A stretch of DNA of 64,000 nt, taken from Streptomyces sp. DH12 (GTDB lineage: Bacteria > Actinomycetota > Actinomycetes > Streptomycetales > Streptomycetaceae). The stretch's first letter is position 1; every line of letters starts with the position of its first letter. Below are positions 62,403 through 64,000 of the stretch, in pieces. A program made the position numbers and the translations under genes. The DNA lies in assembly GCF_020873895.1 (NCBI RefSeq), contig NZ_JAHWGT010000017.1, positions 62,001-126,000 of the forward strand. The letters run 5' to 3'. Under the pieces are notes generated by a model. The model was not told the DNA's origin. It did not search any database and was given only the letters and a program-made list of their open reading frames with translations.

Positions 62403-63989
62403 GTGCCCGTGCCGCCCCGCCGTCCCGACCGCCCGGTGCCCCGGCCGCCCGCCCGAGGGGCGAGCCGGCAGGCACCGGCGGCCCGGGGGCAGGCTCCGGG
62501 GGCGCGCGGGCAGGCACCGGGAGCGCGCGGGCAGGCACGGGCCGGGCGGCAGGCACCGGCGGCGCCGCGGCAGGCTCCGGGGGGCCGGCGGCGGTCCCGC
62601 TGGGGGGCGCGGGTGGCGACGACCCTGTCGGTCCTGGTGCTCGGCGCCGGCGGCATCGGCCACGCCGTCGTCACCAGCTTCGACACCGGCATCGGCCGGG
62701 TGGACGCCTTCAAGGACATGAAGAACCGGCCCCGCGCGGGCACCGGCACGAACATCCTGCTCGTCGGCACCGACGGCCGCGACAAGATCACGATGGCGGA
62801 GAAGGTCCGCTACCGGCTCGGCGGCGCCCCCTGCCACTGCACCGACACGATCATGCTGGTGCACGTCTCGGAGGACCGGAAGCGGGCCAGCCTGGTGTCG
62901 CTGCCCCGCGACTCGTACGCCGAACTGCCCGAGCACACCGACGCCACCACCGGCAAGAAGCACGGCCGGCACCCCGTCAAGCTGAACGCCGCCTACGCGG
63001 AGGGCGGCCCCAACCTCACCGTGCGCACCGTCGAGCGGATGACCGGCGTCAAGATCGACCACTATCTGGAGGTCGACTTCACCAGCTTCATGCGCACCGT
63101 CGACGCCATGGGCGGCGTGCAGATCTGCACCGCCCGCCCCATGCACGACGCGTACACCGGCCTCGCCCTGCCCGCGGGCACCCACACCCTCGACGGCGGG
63201 ATGGCGCTCCAGTACGTCCGCTCCCGCCACGTCGACGGGGCGTCCGACCTCGGGCGGATGCAGCGCCAGCAGCGGTTCGTCGCCGCGCTCATCGACCGGG
63301 CGACGAGCAACGGCGAACTGCTCCACCCGGTGCGCTTCCGCAAGGTCCTCGACGCGATGGCCGGCTCCGTCCGCGCCGACCGCGGCTTCGGCACCGAGGA
63401 GATGCTGACGCTGGCCAAGGCGATGCGCGGCTTCACGACGGCCTCGTCCGAGTTCACCTCCGTCCCCGTCGGCGCCGTCGGCGTACGGGTCAAGGGCATC
63501 GGGTCGACGGTGAAGTGGGACGCGGCGGGCGCCAAGCGGGTCTTCGACGCGATCCGCGCGGACCGGCCGCTCGCCGCCCGCCCGGCCAAGGCGGCCCCGC
63601 GCCGCAAGCCCGTCGAAGTCGCGCCCCGCGAGGTGCGCGTCCAGGTCTACAACGGCACCCGGCAGCACGGGCTCGGCGCCCGCGTGGACGCCGCGCTGCG
63701 CGCCACCGGCTTCCTGACCACCGGCACGCCGTTCAACGCCGGCCGGCGCGACACGGCCCGCACCCTCATCGCGTACGACCCGCGCTGGGACCGCTCCGCG
63801 ATGTCCCTCGCCGCGGCGCTCCCCGGCAGCGAGCTGCGCGCGGTGCCGGGCCAGGGGCCCGTGCTGAAGGTCACGGCCGGCGAGGACTACCGGGCCGTCC
63901 AACCCGTCCGCGCCGAGACGCCCGCCCCGGCGCGGCAGGCCGGCGGCGTACCGGCGGCCGTCACGGGCGACCAGGTGGTCTGCCCCTGA
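62403..63989 (+). CDS. LCP-family protein with LytR_C domain and repeat-rich N-terminus
   Basis: A 528-residue LytR-CpsA-Psr protein. The first 65 residues are a disordered basic tail built from RGQAPGA-like repeats (24-bp DNA repeats at 62480-62580). One membrane helix (about 70-90) is followed by the LCP domain (about 110-320; NILLVGTDGRDK, CTDTIMLVHV, LVSLPRDSYAE, VRSRHVDGASDLGRMQRQQRF) and a LytR_C domain (about 375-460; VRVQVYNGTRQHGLGARV). It probably attaches polymers to peptidoglycan. The GTG at 62403 has GGAGG upstream. Confidence 0.92.
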   Translation: MPVPPRRPDRPVPRPPARGASRQAPAARGQAPGARGQAPGARGQARAGRQAPAAPRQAPGGRRRSRWGARVATTLSVLVLGAGGIGHAVVTSFDTGIGRVDAFKDMKNRPRAGTGTNILLVGTDGRDKITMAEKVRYRLGGAPCHCTDTIMLVHVSEDRKRASLVSLPRDSYAELPEHTDATTGKKHGRHPVKLNAAYAEGGPNLTVRTVERMTGVKIDHYLEVDFTSFMRTVDAMGGVQICTARPMHDAYTGLALPAGTHTLDGGMALQYVRSRHVDGASDLGRMQRQQRFVAALIDRATSNGELLHPVRFRKVLDAMAGSVRADRGFGTEEMLTLAKAMRGFTTASSEFTSVPVGAVGVRVKGIGSTVKWDAAGAKRVFDAIRADRPLAARPAKAAPRRKPVEVAPREVRVQVYNGTRQHGLGARVDAALRATGFLTTGTPFNAGRRDTARTLIAYDPRWDRSAMSLAAALPGSELRAVPGQGPVLKVTAGEDYRAVQPVRAETPAPARQAGGVPAAVTGDQVVCP

Positions 63990-64000
63990 CCACGACCGGG

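Noticed and set aside
62352-63989. Longer start for the second LCP protein
   Set aside because: The ATG at 62352 has no ribosome site and lies in an apparent promoter patch (TATGGG, TACTGT). The GTG at 62403 has GGAGG eight bases upstream.

Overview
The window is a chromosomal segment of a high-GC actinomycete, almost certainly a Streptomyces or close relative. Evidence: strong G/C third-position bias in every gene, many GTG and TTG starts and GTGA overlaps, a leucyl tRNA with a UAA anticodon (the bldA type), a SigF-type sigma factor with its partner-switching proteins, roadblock/LC7 proteins, and a WhiJ-type cluster (ATPase, XRE/DUF5753, DUF397). There are no rRNA genes, insertion sequences, prophage or CRISPR arrays. 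About 61 protein genes and one tRNA can be supported; most longer overlapping frames are GC-driven shadows.

Layout. 1-8.7 kb: ABC ATPase, bldA, BI-1-like membrane protein, DUF4287 protein, thiolase, SGNH hydrolase and cystathionine beta-synthase, closed by a perfect 21-bp hairpin. 8.8-12.4 kb: four minus-strand genes built around a WXG-type protein with a hydrophobic C-terminus, a probable type VII secretion substrate locus. 13-14.8 kb: RpiR-family regulator with a near-perfect palindrome at its promoter, and a membrane protein. 14.8-17 kb: three roadblock/LC7 proteins and a PATAN-like protein; one roadblock gene has a TTA codon. 17.2-24.3 kb: a PLP decarboxylase divergent from a histidine-degradation operon (hutU, M20 amidohydrolase, hutF, hutI). 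24.3-28 kb: a second DUF4287 protein, a methyltransferase, and a sigma factor/antagonist/anti-sigma kinase set.

28-46 kb is a surface-glycan region: a WbaP-like priming transferase, gmd and GDP-fucose synthase, a large secreted multidomain protein, a lipoprotein, two glycosyltransferases, a WcaF-like acetyltransferase, Wzy-like polymerase, Wzx-like flippase, Wzz/tyrosine-kinase-like protein, a TagD-like cytidylyltransferase, a CDP-alcohol phosphotransferase and an LCP ligase. Together they could build a Wzx/Wzy-type polymer containing a GDP-mannose-derived deoxysugar and perhaps a CDP-alcohol-derived phosphodiester, then attach it to the wall. GtrA, UDP-glucose dehydrogenase, a GT2 enzyme and a second LCP protein lie further right.

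46-64 kb: POT peptide transporter, OmpR/histidine-kinase pair, GtrA, purK-purE-dipeptidase operon, UDP-glucose dehydrogenase, acyl-CoA dehydrogenase, Uma2-fold protein, a helix-turn-helix protein and the WhiJ-type cluster. In that cluster the regulator has lost the end of DUF5753, is fused in frame to DUF397 and carries a TTA codon, so the window holds both bldA and two genes predicted to depend on it.
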